The translations under genes were made by a program, and so were the position numbers. Positions 15,244 to 22,537 of a DNA stretch of 27,485 nucleotides are shown here, one piece after another. Numbering within the stretch: position 1 is the first letter of the stretch; each line of letters opens with the position of its first letter. This DNA is from Bog-564 sp035509915 (lineage in GTDB: Bacteria > Actinomycetota > Acidimicrobiia > Acidimicrobiales > UBA8190): positions 1-27,485 of the forward strand of contig DATKIB010000033.1 of assembly GCA_035509915.1 (NCBI GenBank), in the 5' to 3' direction. Below the pieces are notes generated by a model that did no database searches, was not told the DNA's origin, and saw only the letters and a program-made list of their open reading frames with translations.

Positions 15244-17508
15244 GGCGGCCCTCACGTCCTCGACCGGGTCGATCGGTGCACCTGGGGTCTCGAACCGGAC
15301 AGAGTGGACCGTACCGGAGAAGCTCGCCGGGGGGCTGTACCGGTCGGACACCGGAAGTCCCGCGTCGAACCCGAGACGTAATGCCGCCCCCCCGTGCTGG
15401 AGCGCACCCGGCAAGTTGCCGCCGAAGAACGTGCTCGCCACCGCTTCGTCACCGAAGAGGAGGGTGAAGGAGCTGTCGGTCCCCTTCCCGAGAGCGAACG
15501 ACACCCCGACGGTCCCCCGTCCCGGCGGCAGGGCTCTGGGTGAGGACACCTCGAGGAGTTCTCCTGCACGCGAAAAGGCGAAGACCAGGCGACCGTCATC
15601 GACGAACAGCGCGTATCCTCCGTTCCAGTCGCCCGTCGCGAGGATGACGCCGTCCGCGCCCTCGGCGGGTACGTCGACGTCGGCCGTGATGCGGAACCCG
15701 CCGAAGAGAAATGGCAGGGAATCGTCGGACACTGGGCCTGCTTTGGCCACGAAGGTGCAGTCGTTGCCTTGCGGGTAGGCGGGCGGGATCAGGGCCCTGA
15801 ACCGGTTCACGAGTGAGTCGTCGACCGGCAGCACCTGGTTGCGCTCGGCCTCGTCGAACCAGAGCTGCTCGAGGGACGAGATCAGCTCCGGGTGCTCGTC
15901 CGCGACATCATCGGACTCCGAGAAGTCGTTGGTCAGGTCGAAAAGCGCCCAGTGGTCCTGCGCGAAGTCGCGACTGCCGATCATGAGCCTCTCCTCGTCC
16001 AGTACGCCGAAGGTCACGTGGTCGGTCGTCGCCTTCCACTTGCCGTGGACGATGGAGCGCGATCCCATCATCTCGAAGTACTGCGTGGAGCGAGGGTCGG
16101 GCGCCTGAGGCTCACCGAACGTGGGCAGCAGGCTGGCTCCGTCGACGGGCTGCTGGGTCACGCCGTCGACGGTGGCGGGAGCTTCGATCCCGACGGCGTC
16201 CAACACTGTCGGGAACAGGTCGATCACGTGGGCGAACTGCCGCCTGATCCCACCAGGGTCGGAGATGGCGGGGGACCATTTGACGATCAGCGGGGTGCGA
16301 GTCCCTCCGAGCCACGTGTAGCGCTTCCAGAGGCGAAGCGGGGTGTTGCCCGCCCAGGCCCATCCCCAGGAGTAGTGGTTGTAGGTGCGGGGGCCGCCCC
16401 AGTCGTCCAGGGCCGCGAGGTTGTCCTCGAGCGACTCCTCGATCCTGGCCGTGAACCTGTGCTCGTTGACGCTTCCGTACACTCCGCCCTCGGCGCTCGC
16501 GCCGTTGTCGGAGAACAGCAGCACCAAGGTGTTGTCGAGAAGCCCCCGAGACGACAGGTGGTCGAGCAGCTTGCCGATCTGGGCGTCCGTGTGGGTCAGG
16601 AAACCGGCGAAGACCTCCTGCTGGCGCGCGTAGAGGCGCTTCTCGCGATCCGACAACCCGTCCCACGCAGACACCCACGGTGGACTCACGCTCAGCACTG
16701 TCCCCTCGGGGACGACGCCCGACGACAGTTGGCGAGCGAAGATCTCCTCGCGCCAGGCGTCCCACCCGTGGTCGAACGCGCCTTTGTAGGGCTCGACCCA
16801 TTCGGGGGCGACGTGGTGAGGGGCATGCATGGCGCCGAGCGCGAAGTACAAGAAGAAAGGCTTGCCGGGTGCTCCCTGCTGCTGGTCGACGACCATGCGT
16901 ATCGCACTTTCGGCGAGGTCCTCGGAGAGGTGGTAGCCGGGCCGGGGCCCCGGGGGCGGGTCTACGTAGTGGTTGTCGCACACGAGGTTCGGGGCCCAGT
17001 GGTTGGCGTCACCGTGGAGGAACCCGTAGTAGCGCTCGAAGCCGAGCCCGAGGGGCCACCTATCGAACGGCCCGGCGGCCGATCGTTCGAACCTGGGGGT
17101 GAGGTGCCACTTGCCGACCGCCATGGTGCTGTAACCGGCGTCGCGAAGGAGCCGCGGCAGCGTTGCGGCGCTCTTTGGGATCCGAGCGCTGTAGCCGGGG
17201 TAACCGAGCCCTATGTCGGCGAGGAAGCCCATGCCCACCGCGTGGTGGTTGCGGCCCGTGAGGAACGATGCCCTGGTGGGGGAGCACAGGGAGGTGACGT
17301 GGAACCTGTTGTAGCGCAGCCCATCCTCGGCCAGGCGGTCCATGTGAGGGGTCGCGATCCCCGAGCCGAACGAGCCCAGCTGCGCGAACCCGGTGTCGTC
17401 TAGGACGATCGCGAGCACGTTGGGCGCACCCGCCGGCGGGCGGACCACCGGGGGAGGCTCCGGCGTCACCTCCGCGGCGGTGAACCCGCTTCGTCCCGCC
17501 GGTGTCAT
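15229..17508 (-). CDS. Arylsulfatase-type sulfatase, formylglycine (Cys) type
   Basis: The 759-residue enzyme has the sulfatase start VLAIVLDDTGF with metal-binding D37-D38, and the CSPTR motif at C75-R79 in SLCSPTRASFLTGRN, where Cys is oxidised to formylglycine by a maturase not seen here. VGKWHLTPR, ALGAMHAPHH and LLFSDNGASAEGG supply further catalytic and calcium-site residues. A C-terminal beta-sandwich covers about residues 540-755. There is no signal peptide from the ATG at 17508, as in cytoplasmic Pseudomonas AtsA-like enzymes. The family hydrolyses sulfate esters, releasing sulfate. The gene is divergent from the ssuABC-like importer, which fits sulfur scavenging. A 14-codon ORF overlaps its start. 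The open frame reaches 17877 but the extra N-terminus is low-quality sequence over a regulatory region. Confidence 0.92.
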   Translation of the reverse strand: MTPAGRSGFTAAEVTPEPPPVVRPPAGAPNVLAIVLDDTGFAQLGSFGSGIATPHMDRLAEDGLRYNRFHVTSLCSPTRASFLTGRNHHAVGMGFLADIGLGYPGYSARIPKSAATLPRLLRDAGYSTMAVGKWHLTPRFERSAAGPFDRWPLGLGFERYYGFLHGDANHWAPNLVCDNHYVDPPPGPRPGYHLSEDLAESAIRMVVDQQQGAPGKPFFLYFALGAMHAPHHVAPEWVEPYKGAFDHGWDAWREEIFARQLSSGVVPEGTVLSVSPPWVSAWDGLSDREKRLYARQQEVFAGFLTHTDAQIGKLLDHLSSRGLLDNTLVLLFSDNGASAEGGVYGSVNEHRFTARIEESLEDNLAALDDWGGPRTYNHYSWGWAWAGNTPLRLWKRYTWLGGTRTPLIVKWSPAISDPGGIRRQFAHVIDLFPTVLDAVGIEAPATVDGVTQQPVDGASLLPTFGEPQAPDPRSTQYFEMMGSRSIVHGKWKATTDHVTFGVLDEERLMIGSRDFAQDHWALFDLTNDFSESDDVADEHPELISSLEQLWFDEAERNQVLPVDDSLVNRFRALIPPAYPQGNDCTFVAKAGPVSDDSLPFLFGGFRITADVDVPAEGADGVILATGDWNGGYALFVDDGRLVFAFSRAGELLEVSSPRALPPGRGTVGVSFALGKGTDSSFTLLFGDEAVASTFFGGNLPGALQHGGAALRLGFDAGLPVSDRYSPPASFSGTVHSVRFETPGAPIDPVEDVRAALHAD

Positions 17509-17549
17509 CGGCCGGCGGTGCCTCTGAGCGAGAGGACGGCGCGGGGCAT
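17505..17549 (-). other. Possible 14-residue leader ORF coupled to the sulfatase
   Basis: ATG at 17549 begins MPRAVLSLRGTAGR and its TGA overlaps the sulfatase ATG as ATGA (17508-17505). A TATCCT hexamer at 17561-17556 is 6 nt before this ATG, so the little ORF could be read from a leaderless transcript and deliver ribosomes to the sulfatase, which itself has only a distant AGAGG. It has no cysteine or methionine run that would suggest attenuation. It may be chance. Confidence 0.3.
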
Positions 17550-17555
17550 CGGGCA

Positions 17556-17561
17556 AGGATA
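17556..17561 (-). promoter_or_regulatory. Candidate -10 (TATCCT) for the sulfatase transcript
   Basis: Minus-strand TATCCT lies 48 nt upstream of the sulfatase ATG and 6 nt upstream of the short ATG at 17549. No clear -35 is present. Confidence 0.35.
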
Positions 17562-17701
17562 GGTGCGGGGAGCACGGTCCGGCGTGGCGTGGGTGTGAGA
17601 GCGGCGGGCTGTGCTTGTCGGAATGTTGTTCAAAATCTTCGAGGACGGCCCGCGCACCGTTCGGCAGGCCTGGCTGGTCGTTCGCGCTCCCGGTGCCCGG
17701 C

Positions 17702-17730
17702 TTGACACCTATCGCTATAAAGACTATGGA
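17702..17730 (+). promoter_or_regulatory. Promoter of the ssuABC-like operon
   Basis: A consensus -35 TTGACA (17702-17707) is followed after 17 nt by TATGGA (17725-17730), in a markedly AT-rich patch of about 45 bases within GC-rich sequence. The start codon at 17796 lies about 60 nt downstream of the expected transcription start, leaving room for regulation in the leader. Confidence 0.55.
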
Positions 17731-17749
17731 TATAAGTGAAAAGATAGGT
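17707..17749. promoter_or_regulatory. Inverted repeat across the ssu promoter, candidate operator
   Basis: ACCTATC (17707-17713) and GATAGGT (17743-17749) are perfect complements, 29 nt apart, and flank the predicted -10. Two half-sites bridging the promoter would suit a repressor or a looping regulator responding to sulfur supply. A hairpin in RNA is less likely because most of the loop precedes or spans the transcription start. Confidence 0.4.
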
Positions 17750-17795
17750 TGTCTCCGGGCGGTGCCCCGTGGACAGGGACCGGACGGAGACGCTC

Positions 17796-18881
17796 GTGAG
17801 CAGGAAACTCGTGGTGGCAACCACGGCCGCAGTGATCGGGGCCGCCCTCGGCGCGGCCGGGTGGAGCTCGGCCGCAATGGCGGGCTCGAGGCAATATGCG
17901 GCGAAGCAGGCGACGGCGCCCACCCTGAGGCTGGGGTACCTGGTCAACCTGACCCACGCCGATGCCATGGTCGGGATCGGCGAGGGGTACTTCTCCAAGT
18001 ACCTCGGAAGGACGCAGCTCCAGGTGAGCACGTTCAACGCCGGCCCCGCAGAGGTCGACGCCCTCGACGAGGGAGCGCTCGACGCCGCGTACATGGGACC
18101 TAGCTCGGCCATCACGGCGTACGAGCAGTCGGGGGGGAGGGCGCTCGAGGTGATCTCGGGGGCGACCTCAGGTGGTGCAGAGCTGGTCGTAGAACCCTCC
18201 CTCACCTCCGCCGCGGAATTGAAGGGCAAGACCCTCTCGTCCCCCCAGCTCGGCAACACCCAGGACGTCGCCCTGCGCTACTGGCTGAAGGTCCACGGGC
18301 TTCCCACCTCTCCGAACGGAGGCGGCGACGTCGCGATCCTGCCCCAGAGCAACTCCGCGATCGTGACTGCGTTTGCCTCCGGTCAGATCGCGGGTGCGTG
18401 GGTCCCCGAGCCGTACGCGGCGGAGATGGTGCAAGACGGCGGGCACGTGCTGGTGAACGAGGCGTCGCTGTGGCCCAAGGGGCAGTTCGCCACCACGGTC
18501 CTAGTCGTTCGCAAGCAGTTCGCTTCGCAGTACCCGGCGACCGTGAAGGCGCTCTTGGAGGCCCAGGTGGCCTCGACGAAGTTCATCGTCTCGCACCCGG
18601 CGCCCGCGCAGGCAGTCGTCGAGCGTGCCTTCGCAGCTTTAGCGGGCAAGCCGCTCAGCCAAAGCGTGGTGAGCGCGGCTTGGAAGGAGATCACCTTCAC
18701 GGACGATCCCGTCGTGTCTTCGTGGACCACCGACGCCAAGGATGCGAGCGCCGTTGGTCTCGGAGTCGGTGCCCTGCCAGTAAGCGCGATCTTCCATCTC
18801 GGACCGCTCAACCAAGTGCTCGTCGCAGACCACTTGCCGAGCGTGACGACAGCGGGCGCGGGCGGGCGGGCCTCGGGGTGA
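17796..18881 (+). CDS. ssuA: ABC transporter substrate-binding protein, aliphatic sulfonate/taurine/nitrate type
   Basis: The 361-residue protein has a Sec signal (MSRKLVVATT, hydrophobic core, cleavage likely after SSAAMA near residue 29). The mature part follows the SsuA/TauA fold: TLRLGYLVNLTHADAMVGIG, then AGPAEVDALDEGALDAAYMG, LKGKTLSSPQLGNTQDVALR and AIVTAFASGQIAGAWVPEP, which line the two-lobed ligand pocket. It would bind an oxyanion- or sulfonate-bearing organic solute outside the membrane. GTG 17796 has GGAG six nt upstream; the upstream GTG at 17769 lacks this. Its stop overlaps the ATPase start as GTGA. Adjacency to the sulfatase favours organosulfur over nitrate or thiamine precursors, but this is inference. 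Confidence 0.82.
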   Translation: MSRKLVVATTAAVIGAALGAAGWSSAAMAGSRQYAAKQATAPTLRLGYLVNLTHADAMVGIGEGYFSKYLGRTQLQVSTFNAGPAEVDALDEGALDAAYMGPSSAITAYEQSGGRALEVISGATSGGAELVVEPSLTSAAELKGKTLSSPQLGNTQDVALRYWLKVHGLPTSPNGGGDVAILPQSNSAIVTAFASGQIAGAWVPEPYAAEMVQDGGHVLVNEASLWPKGQFATTVLVVRKQFASQYPATVKALLEAQVASTKFIVSHPAPAQAVVERAFAALAGKPLSQSVVSAAWKEITFTDDPVVSSWTTDAKDASAVGLGVGALPVSAIFHLGPLNQVLVADHLPSVTTAGAGGRASG

Positions 18882-19696
18882 GCGAGTTCACCGCCACCGC
18901 CCGTGCGCTCGAGCCGGAGCCGCCCATGGGTGCAGTCGCCCGACGCGGGGCCGCGGTGTCGATCGAGGATCTCTCCAAGGTGCACGGCCATGACTCGAAG
19001 GCGGTCGTGGCCATCGAGGACATGTCGCTGCGGGTCGATCCGGGAGAGTTCGTGTGTGTGATAGGTGCGTCCGGCTGTGGGAAATCCACCCTTCTCCACC
19101 TCTTGGCAGGGCTTGATCCTCCGACCTCGGGAAAGTTGGAGGTCACCGGTCGCCACACCGCGCTCATGTTCCAGGAGGCGGCTCTGTTCCCATGGCTCAC
19201 GGCGGCGGGGAACGTGGAACTGGCGTTGCGCCTCCGCGGAGTTTCGAAGCCCGAGCGGCGGCGCAGAGCGGCGGAGTTGCTCGAGCTGGTGCAGCTCTCG
19301 GGCGCGGCGGGCCGGCGCCCTCACGAGCTCTCGGGCGGGATGAGGCAGAGGGTCGCGCTGGCGCGGGCGTTCGCGCAGGACGCCGACCTGCTCCTCATGG
19401 ACGAACCGTTCGGGGCACTCGACGCCATGACCCGCGATGCCCTGCACCAGGAGCTCGAGCTGCTGTGGGACGCCGGGGACTTCTCGGTGGTCTTCGTGAC
19501 CCACAACGTGCGCGAGGCGGTGCGTCTGTCCGATCGTGTGGTGCTCATGACGAGCCGGCCGGGACGGGTCTCGAAGATCTTCGACGTGGCGATCGCGAGG
19601 CCCCGGCGTCACAACACCAGCGAGGTGTCGGAGCTGGCGCGCCGGATCACTGACGAGCTCCTCGAGGAGGTGCGCCGCCATGGCGTTGGACGCTGA
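18878..19696 (+). CDS. ssuB: ABC transporter ATP-binding protein, SsuB/TauB/NrtD type
   Basis: This 272-residue ATPase has Walker A GASGCGKST (63-71), Q-loop MFQEAALFPWLT (97-108), signature LSGGMRQRVALARA (151-164), Walker B LLLMDEPFGALD (171-182) and a switch histidine in VFVTHNVREAV. ALFPWL and DEPFGALDAMTR are typical of the nitrate/sulfonate/taurine importer group. GTG 18878 overlaps the ssuA stop; ATG 18926 is an alternative because the first 25 residues are outside the conserved domain. Its final 17 bases overlap the permease gene, giving tight translational coupling. It energises uptake through SsuC at the inner face of the membrane. Confidence 0.88.
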   Translation: MSEFTATARALEPEPPMGAVARRGAAVSIEDLSKVHGHDSKAVVAIEDMSLRVDPGEFVCVIGASGCGKSTLLHLLAGLDPPTSGKLEVTGRHTALMFQEAALFPWLTAAGNVELALRLRGVSKPERRRRAAELLELVQLSGAAGRRPHELSGGMRQRVALARAFAQDADLLLMDEPFGALDAMTRDALHQELELLWDAGDFSVVFVTHNVREAVRLSDRVVLMTSRPGRVSKIFDVAIARPRRHNTSEVSELARRITDELLEEVRRHGVGR

Positions 19697-20558
19697 CGTC
19701 AGGGCGAGGATCGCGGGGCTGGATGCGCTCGCTCAGGCCGATCTGAGCAGACCGAGCCGGAGAACCAACCTGTGGCGGGCTCTCTGGCCGAAGTTCGTCG
19801 CTGTGGTCGTGGTGATCGCCCTCTGGCAGATCGCGGTGTGGTCTCACCACTGGCGCCCTTACGTCCTTTACGGACCCGGGCCCACCCTCTCGTACCTGGC
19901 ACGCCTGTTGACGACCAGTGCCTTCTGGAGCTCTCTGGGTGTAACGGCGCGCCGCGCGGTCGAAGGCTTCGTGATAGCGATGCTCGTCGGCTCCGTGTTG
20001 GGGATTGCCACGGCTCGTAGCTGGGTGGTGCGCAGCGCGATCTCCTCCCTGTTGACCGGGCTTCAGTCGATGCCGACCATCGTGTGGCCTTTGTTCGGGG
20101 CGATGCTCCTCGGCCTGTCCGACGGGGCGATCATCCTCGTAGTCGTGCTCGGCACCTCGCCGTTCGTGGCACGGGCCATGCTGAGCGGCCTCGACCAGGT
20201 TCAGCCGATCCTCGTCCGTGCCGGGAGGACGCTCGGAGCGCGGCGCTTGACCCTGGTACGCCACGTGATCCTCCCCGCTGCCCTGCCTTCGGTCGTCACC
20301 GCCTTCCAACAGGGTTGGGCTTTCACGTGGAGGACGCTCATGACCGCCGAAGTCCTGATCCCCGTCGCCGGCAGGCTCGGGATCGGTACGAGGCTCGACG
20401 ACGCCTACTCGCAACAGTTCTTCCAGGTGATGCTGGCGTACATGATCGTCATCCTCCTGGTGGGGATCGTCGTGGACTCTCTCTTCCAACGCGCCGACCA
20501 CGTGGTGCGAGACAGATGGGGCCTCCTGGCAGGCTCGGGGACGCAGGGCGGCGGCTGA
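19680..20558 (+). CDS. ssuC: ABC transporter permease, SsuC/TauC type
   Basis: The 292-residue permease has a charged N-terminus, a first TM helix at about 40-58 (FVAVVVVIALWQIAVW), and the BPD_transp_1 core with an EAA-like coupling loop in LVRAGRTLGARRLTLVRHVILPAALPS. WTFRTLMTAEVLI-type sequence (here WRTLMTAEVLIP) after the loop is typical of sulfonate/nitrate/taurine importers. GAGGAGG at 19664-19670 precedes the ATG by 9 nt, inside the end of ssuB. With ssuA and ssuB it forms a complete importer. The product ends in a short hydrophilic tail. Confidence 0.88.
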   Translation: MALDADVRARIAGLDALAQADLSRPSRRTNLWRALWPKFVAVVVVIALWQIAVWSHHWRPYVLYGPGPTLSYLARLLTTSAFWSSLGVTARRAVEGFVIAMLVGSVLGIATARSWVVRSAISSLLTGLQSMPTIVWPLFGAMLLGLSDGAIILVVVLGTSPFVARAMLSGLDQVQPILVRAGRTLGARRLTLVRHVILPAALPSVVTAFQQGWAFTWRTLMTAEVLIPVAGRLGIGTRLDDAYSQQFFQVMLAYMIVILLVGIVVDSLFQRADHVVRDRWGLLAGSGTQGGG

Positions 20559-20617
20559 CCGCCGGCCCCGCGCGGGGAGCGAGACCCTCCCACCCCGAGA
20601 ACAAATCACGGCAAACC

Positions 20618-20645
20618 TTCGGAGTGCCTGATAGGTGCTGCCGAA
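20618..20645 (+). other. RNA hairpin between ssuC and the repeat-protein gene
   Basis: Transcribed rightward, TTCGG/CCGAA (5 bp) and AGTGCC/GGTGCT (6 bp including two G-U pairs) form a near-continuous stem with one bulged G and a TGATA loop. It lies 60 nt after ssuC and about 100 nt before the next start codon. CTGCCGAA is repeated immediately after with a 9-nt period. No T run follows, so it could be a processing, termination or leader structure. Confidence 0.35.
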
Positions 20646-20743
20646 ACTGCCGAACCCGAGCGCCGTCCCCCTTGCCCCGCAGCGCTGAGCCGCATTGGAA
20701 TGGCCGGGTTGCTCGTTCGGTAGACGTCGGATCGGAGTGGCGC

Positions 20744-21442
20744 ATGACACAGAACGTGACACCGTTCGACGGAGGGGCAAGGGTCTCGCAAGACGCGCTG
20801 CGCCAAGCAGAGCACGAGCGCGACGCTGTGATCGAGCAAGCCGAGGACCAGGCGCTCGAGGAGCTGGCACAGGCCAAGGCGGTTCGCGAGGCGATCGTGG
20901 CGCGGACGCAGGCCATGCGAGCCGCGACAGTCGACCGGGCTGAGGCGCTGCGCCGGCTCTCCAACGATCACGACAGCGCCATGCGGGCGGCCGAGTCGAC
21001 GAGGGCCTCGGCGCTGCAACAGGTCGAGGAGGGCTACAGCGAGGCCTTGCGCCGCGCCGAGGAGGCAGCGGGTCGGGCGGTGCAGCGCGTGTACGAGGAG
21101 GAGTCGCAAGCCGCCCGGCACGCACACGCCGAGGCCTTGAAGGCAGCCGAGGCTGCCGCTCCCGCGGTGGAGCGGGCCGACGCGGAGGCGCTCAAGGCGG
21201 CCGAAGTTGTTGCACAGAGCGCACGGGCACGAGCCGAAGCGGTGCGCGAAGCGGGCCGGGTGAGGGCGGAGGCGATCAAGGAGGCGGGGCTGGCCAGGTC
21301 GGCGGCCATGCGCGAGGCCACGAGGGCCTACGAGCAAGCGCTACGCCGGGCGGCCCAGGCTCGGGCCGGCAGGCTCGGACAGGTCTCGCGCGCCGACGAC
21401 GAGGCGGTCAGGCAGGCGGGGAACAGCTTCGAGCCGCTCTGA
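20744..21442 (+). CDS. Hendecad (11-residue) repeat helical protein, Ala/Glu/Arg-rich
   Basis: I do not recognise a named family. The 232-residue product has no Cys, signal peptide or TM segment and is almost entirely Ala, Glu, Arg and Gln. It is built on an 11-residue period: small-hydrophobic-basic/polar triads such as AVR, AMR, ALR, AMR, ALQ, ALR, AVQ, AAR begin at residues 46, 57, 68, 79, 90, 101, 112 and 123, and again at 166, 177, 188, 199 and 221 (AVR, AIK, AMR, ALR, AVR), with a one-residue slip between the blocks. This pattern gives a long amphipathic or right-handed coiled-coil helix, as in LEA group 3 proteins. ATG 20744 has GGAG six nt upstream. It stands alone between the ssu and mod operons. 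Protective, membrane-surface or cytoskeletal roles are possible. Confidence 0.8.
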   Translation: MTQNVTPFDGGARVSQDALRQAEHERDAVIEQAEDQALEELAQAKAVREAIVARTQAMRAATVDRAEALRRLSNDHDSAMRAAESTRASALQQVEEGYSEALRRAEEAAGRAVQRVYEEESQAARHAHAEALKAAEAAAPAVERADAEALKAAEVVAQSARARAEAVREAGRVRAEAIKEAGLARSAAMREATRAYEQALRRAAQARAGRLGQVSRADDEAVRQAGNSFEPL

Positions 21443-21617
21443 GCATCGGGCCTCGTTCCGCAACGCTTGCGTGCGCGGACGACTGTGGCGCCCCGGAGCG
21501 CCGCTGGCTGGCCCTCGCGGCCGCCATCAGGGAAAAGATCCCCGCAAAGACGAGGAGACTGGCACTTATTTGGGCTTCTTGCAGGTTTTTTATCTCGATT
21601 ACCTCAAATATGCGTGA

Positions 21618-21623
21618 TAGCTT
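21618..21623 (+). promoter_or_regulatory. Candidate -10 (TAGCTT) for the modABC-like operon, with nearby AT-rich control region
   Basis: TAGCTT lies 8 nt before the ATG at 21632, which lacks a ribosome-binding site. Upstream, 21566-21620 is AT-rich, and TATCTCG (21591-21597) and CGTGATA (21613-21619) form an inverted repeat matching at 6 of 7 positions. That dyad overlaps the -10 and is a candidate site for the HTH-Mop regulator. It does not resemble the E. coli ModE box. Confidence 0.4.
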
Positions 21624-21631
21624 CCCGGTCG

Positions 21632-22537
21632 ATGTCCAGGGGTCTTTCGCGCTCGAGGTTCGTCGCTAGTGCGGGGGTGGGGCTGGCCGCCTCCATGCTC
21701 GGGCTGCTCGGCGGGCAGGCGGCCCCCGCGGGAGCGTCCTCCGGCCAGGCGAAGGGACCGGTCGATGTGCTCTACGCGGGTTCCCTCGTGACCATGATGG
21801 AGGAGGGGATCGGCCCGGCCTTCGAAGGCACGACCGGGTACTCCTACAGCGGGTTCTCGGGGGGCTCCGACGCGCTCGCCGCCGACATCAAGGGCCGTAC
21901 CGAGCTCGCCGACGTCTTCATCAGCGCGAGCCCCGCGGTCAACGCCACCCTGGAGGGCTCTGCCAACGGCTCGTGGGTGTCGTGGTACGCCACCTTCGCT
22001 TCGTCGCCTCTGGTCATCGGTTACAACCCGTCGAGCTCCTTCGCATCCCAGCTCACCTCCAAGCCCTGGTACGAGGTGGTGACCGAGCCGGGGTTCCTGC
22101 TGGGGCGCACCAATCCGGCCACCGATCCCAAGGGGAAGCTCGCCGTCGAGGCCCTGGACCAGGCGGCCACAGCGGGGGACCTCCCCGCGCTCTCCCAGCT
22201 CGCCCAGTCCACCGATGGCGTCTACCCGGAGGAGACCCTCGTGGGTCGCCTCCAGTCCGGCCAGCTCGACGCCGGCTTCTTCTACGCCAGTGAGGCGGCT
22301 GCGGCGGGCATACCCACCATCTCGCTCGGAGCGGTCCACCTCTACGCGCAGTACACGGTGACCGTGCTCGCCCGGGCGCCGCACCCGAGGGCCGCGGCGG
22401 CGTTCGTGACCTTCTTCCTCGGTCACCAGGGCCGGGCGATCCTCCGGCACGACGGCCTGAGTCTCTTCGTGCCTCCGAAGGTGGTCGGCGCGAAGCACGT
22501 ACCTGCGAGCTTGAGGTCGCCCTTCGGACTGCGATGA
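21632..22537 (+). CDS. wtpA: Molybdate/tungstate ABC transporter substrate-binding protein, WtpA/ModA type
   Basis: The 301-residue protein begins with a basic, hydrophobic export signal (SRGLSRSRF, then VASAGVGLAASMLGLLGG, residues about 3-29). The mature part has DVLYAGSL, the ligand-loop sequence at the start of oxyanion-binding proteins, then TELADVFISASPAVN, FASSPLVIGYN, and KPWYEVVTEPGFLLGRTNPATDPKG. The last resembles the archaeal WtpA motif that supplies carboxylate ligands to six-coordinate tungstate or molybdate. Start at ATG 21632 is chosen because a -10-like hexamer precedes it; GTG 21614 is possible. The stop overlaps the permease-ATPase fusion as ATGA. Mo versus W preference cannot be read, though the HTH-Mop gene nearby supports an oxyanion of this class. 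Confidence 0.85.
   Translation: MSRGLSRSRFVASAGVGLAASMLGLLGGQAAPAGASSGQAKGPVDVLYAGSLVTMMEEGIGPAFEGTTGYSYSGFSGGSDALAADIKGRTELADVFISASPAVNATLEGSANGSWVSWYATFASSPLVIGYNPSSSFASQLTSKPWYEVVTEPGFLLGRTNPATDPKGKLAVEALDQAATAGDLPALSQLAQSTDGVYPEETLVGRLQSGQLDAGFFYASEAAAAGIPTISLGAVHLYAQYTVTVLARAPHPRAAAAFVTFFLGHQGRAILRHDGLSLFVPPKVVGAKHVPASLRSPFGLR

Noticed and set aside
15892..17403. Plus-strand frame of about 500 codons opposite the sulfatase
   Set aside because: No family motif; the sulfatase on the minus strand has all catalytic signatures.
17731..17795. SAM or other sulfur riboswitch upstream of ssuA
   Set aside because: The leader is too short and shows no recognisable core; the inverted repeat straddles the promoter instead.
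17615..18103. Plus-strand frame with an ATG at 17726 across the ssuA signal region
   Set aside because: Out of frame with ssuA, no ribosome-binding site, and no homology; the ssuA frame is clearly coding.
19647..21125. Minus-strand frame of about 490 codons across ssuC and the repeat protein
   Set aside because: Low-complexity Arg/Pro/Gly product opposite a recognised permease.
21443..21631. Molybdenum cofactor riboswitch upstream of the Mo importer
   Set aside because: I could not find the conserved core or stem pattern, and the probable leaderless start leaves no leader RNA.
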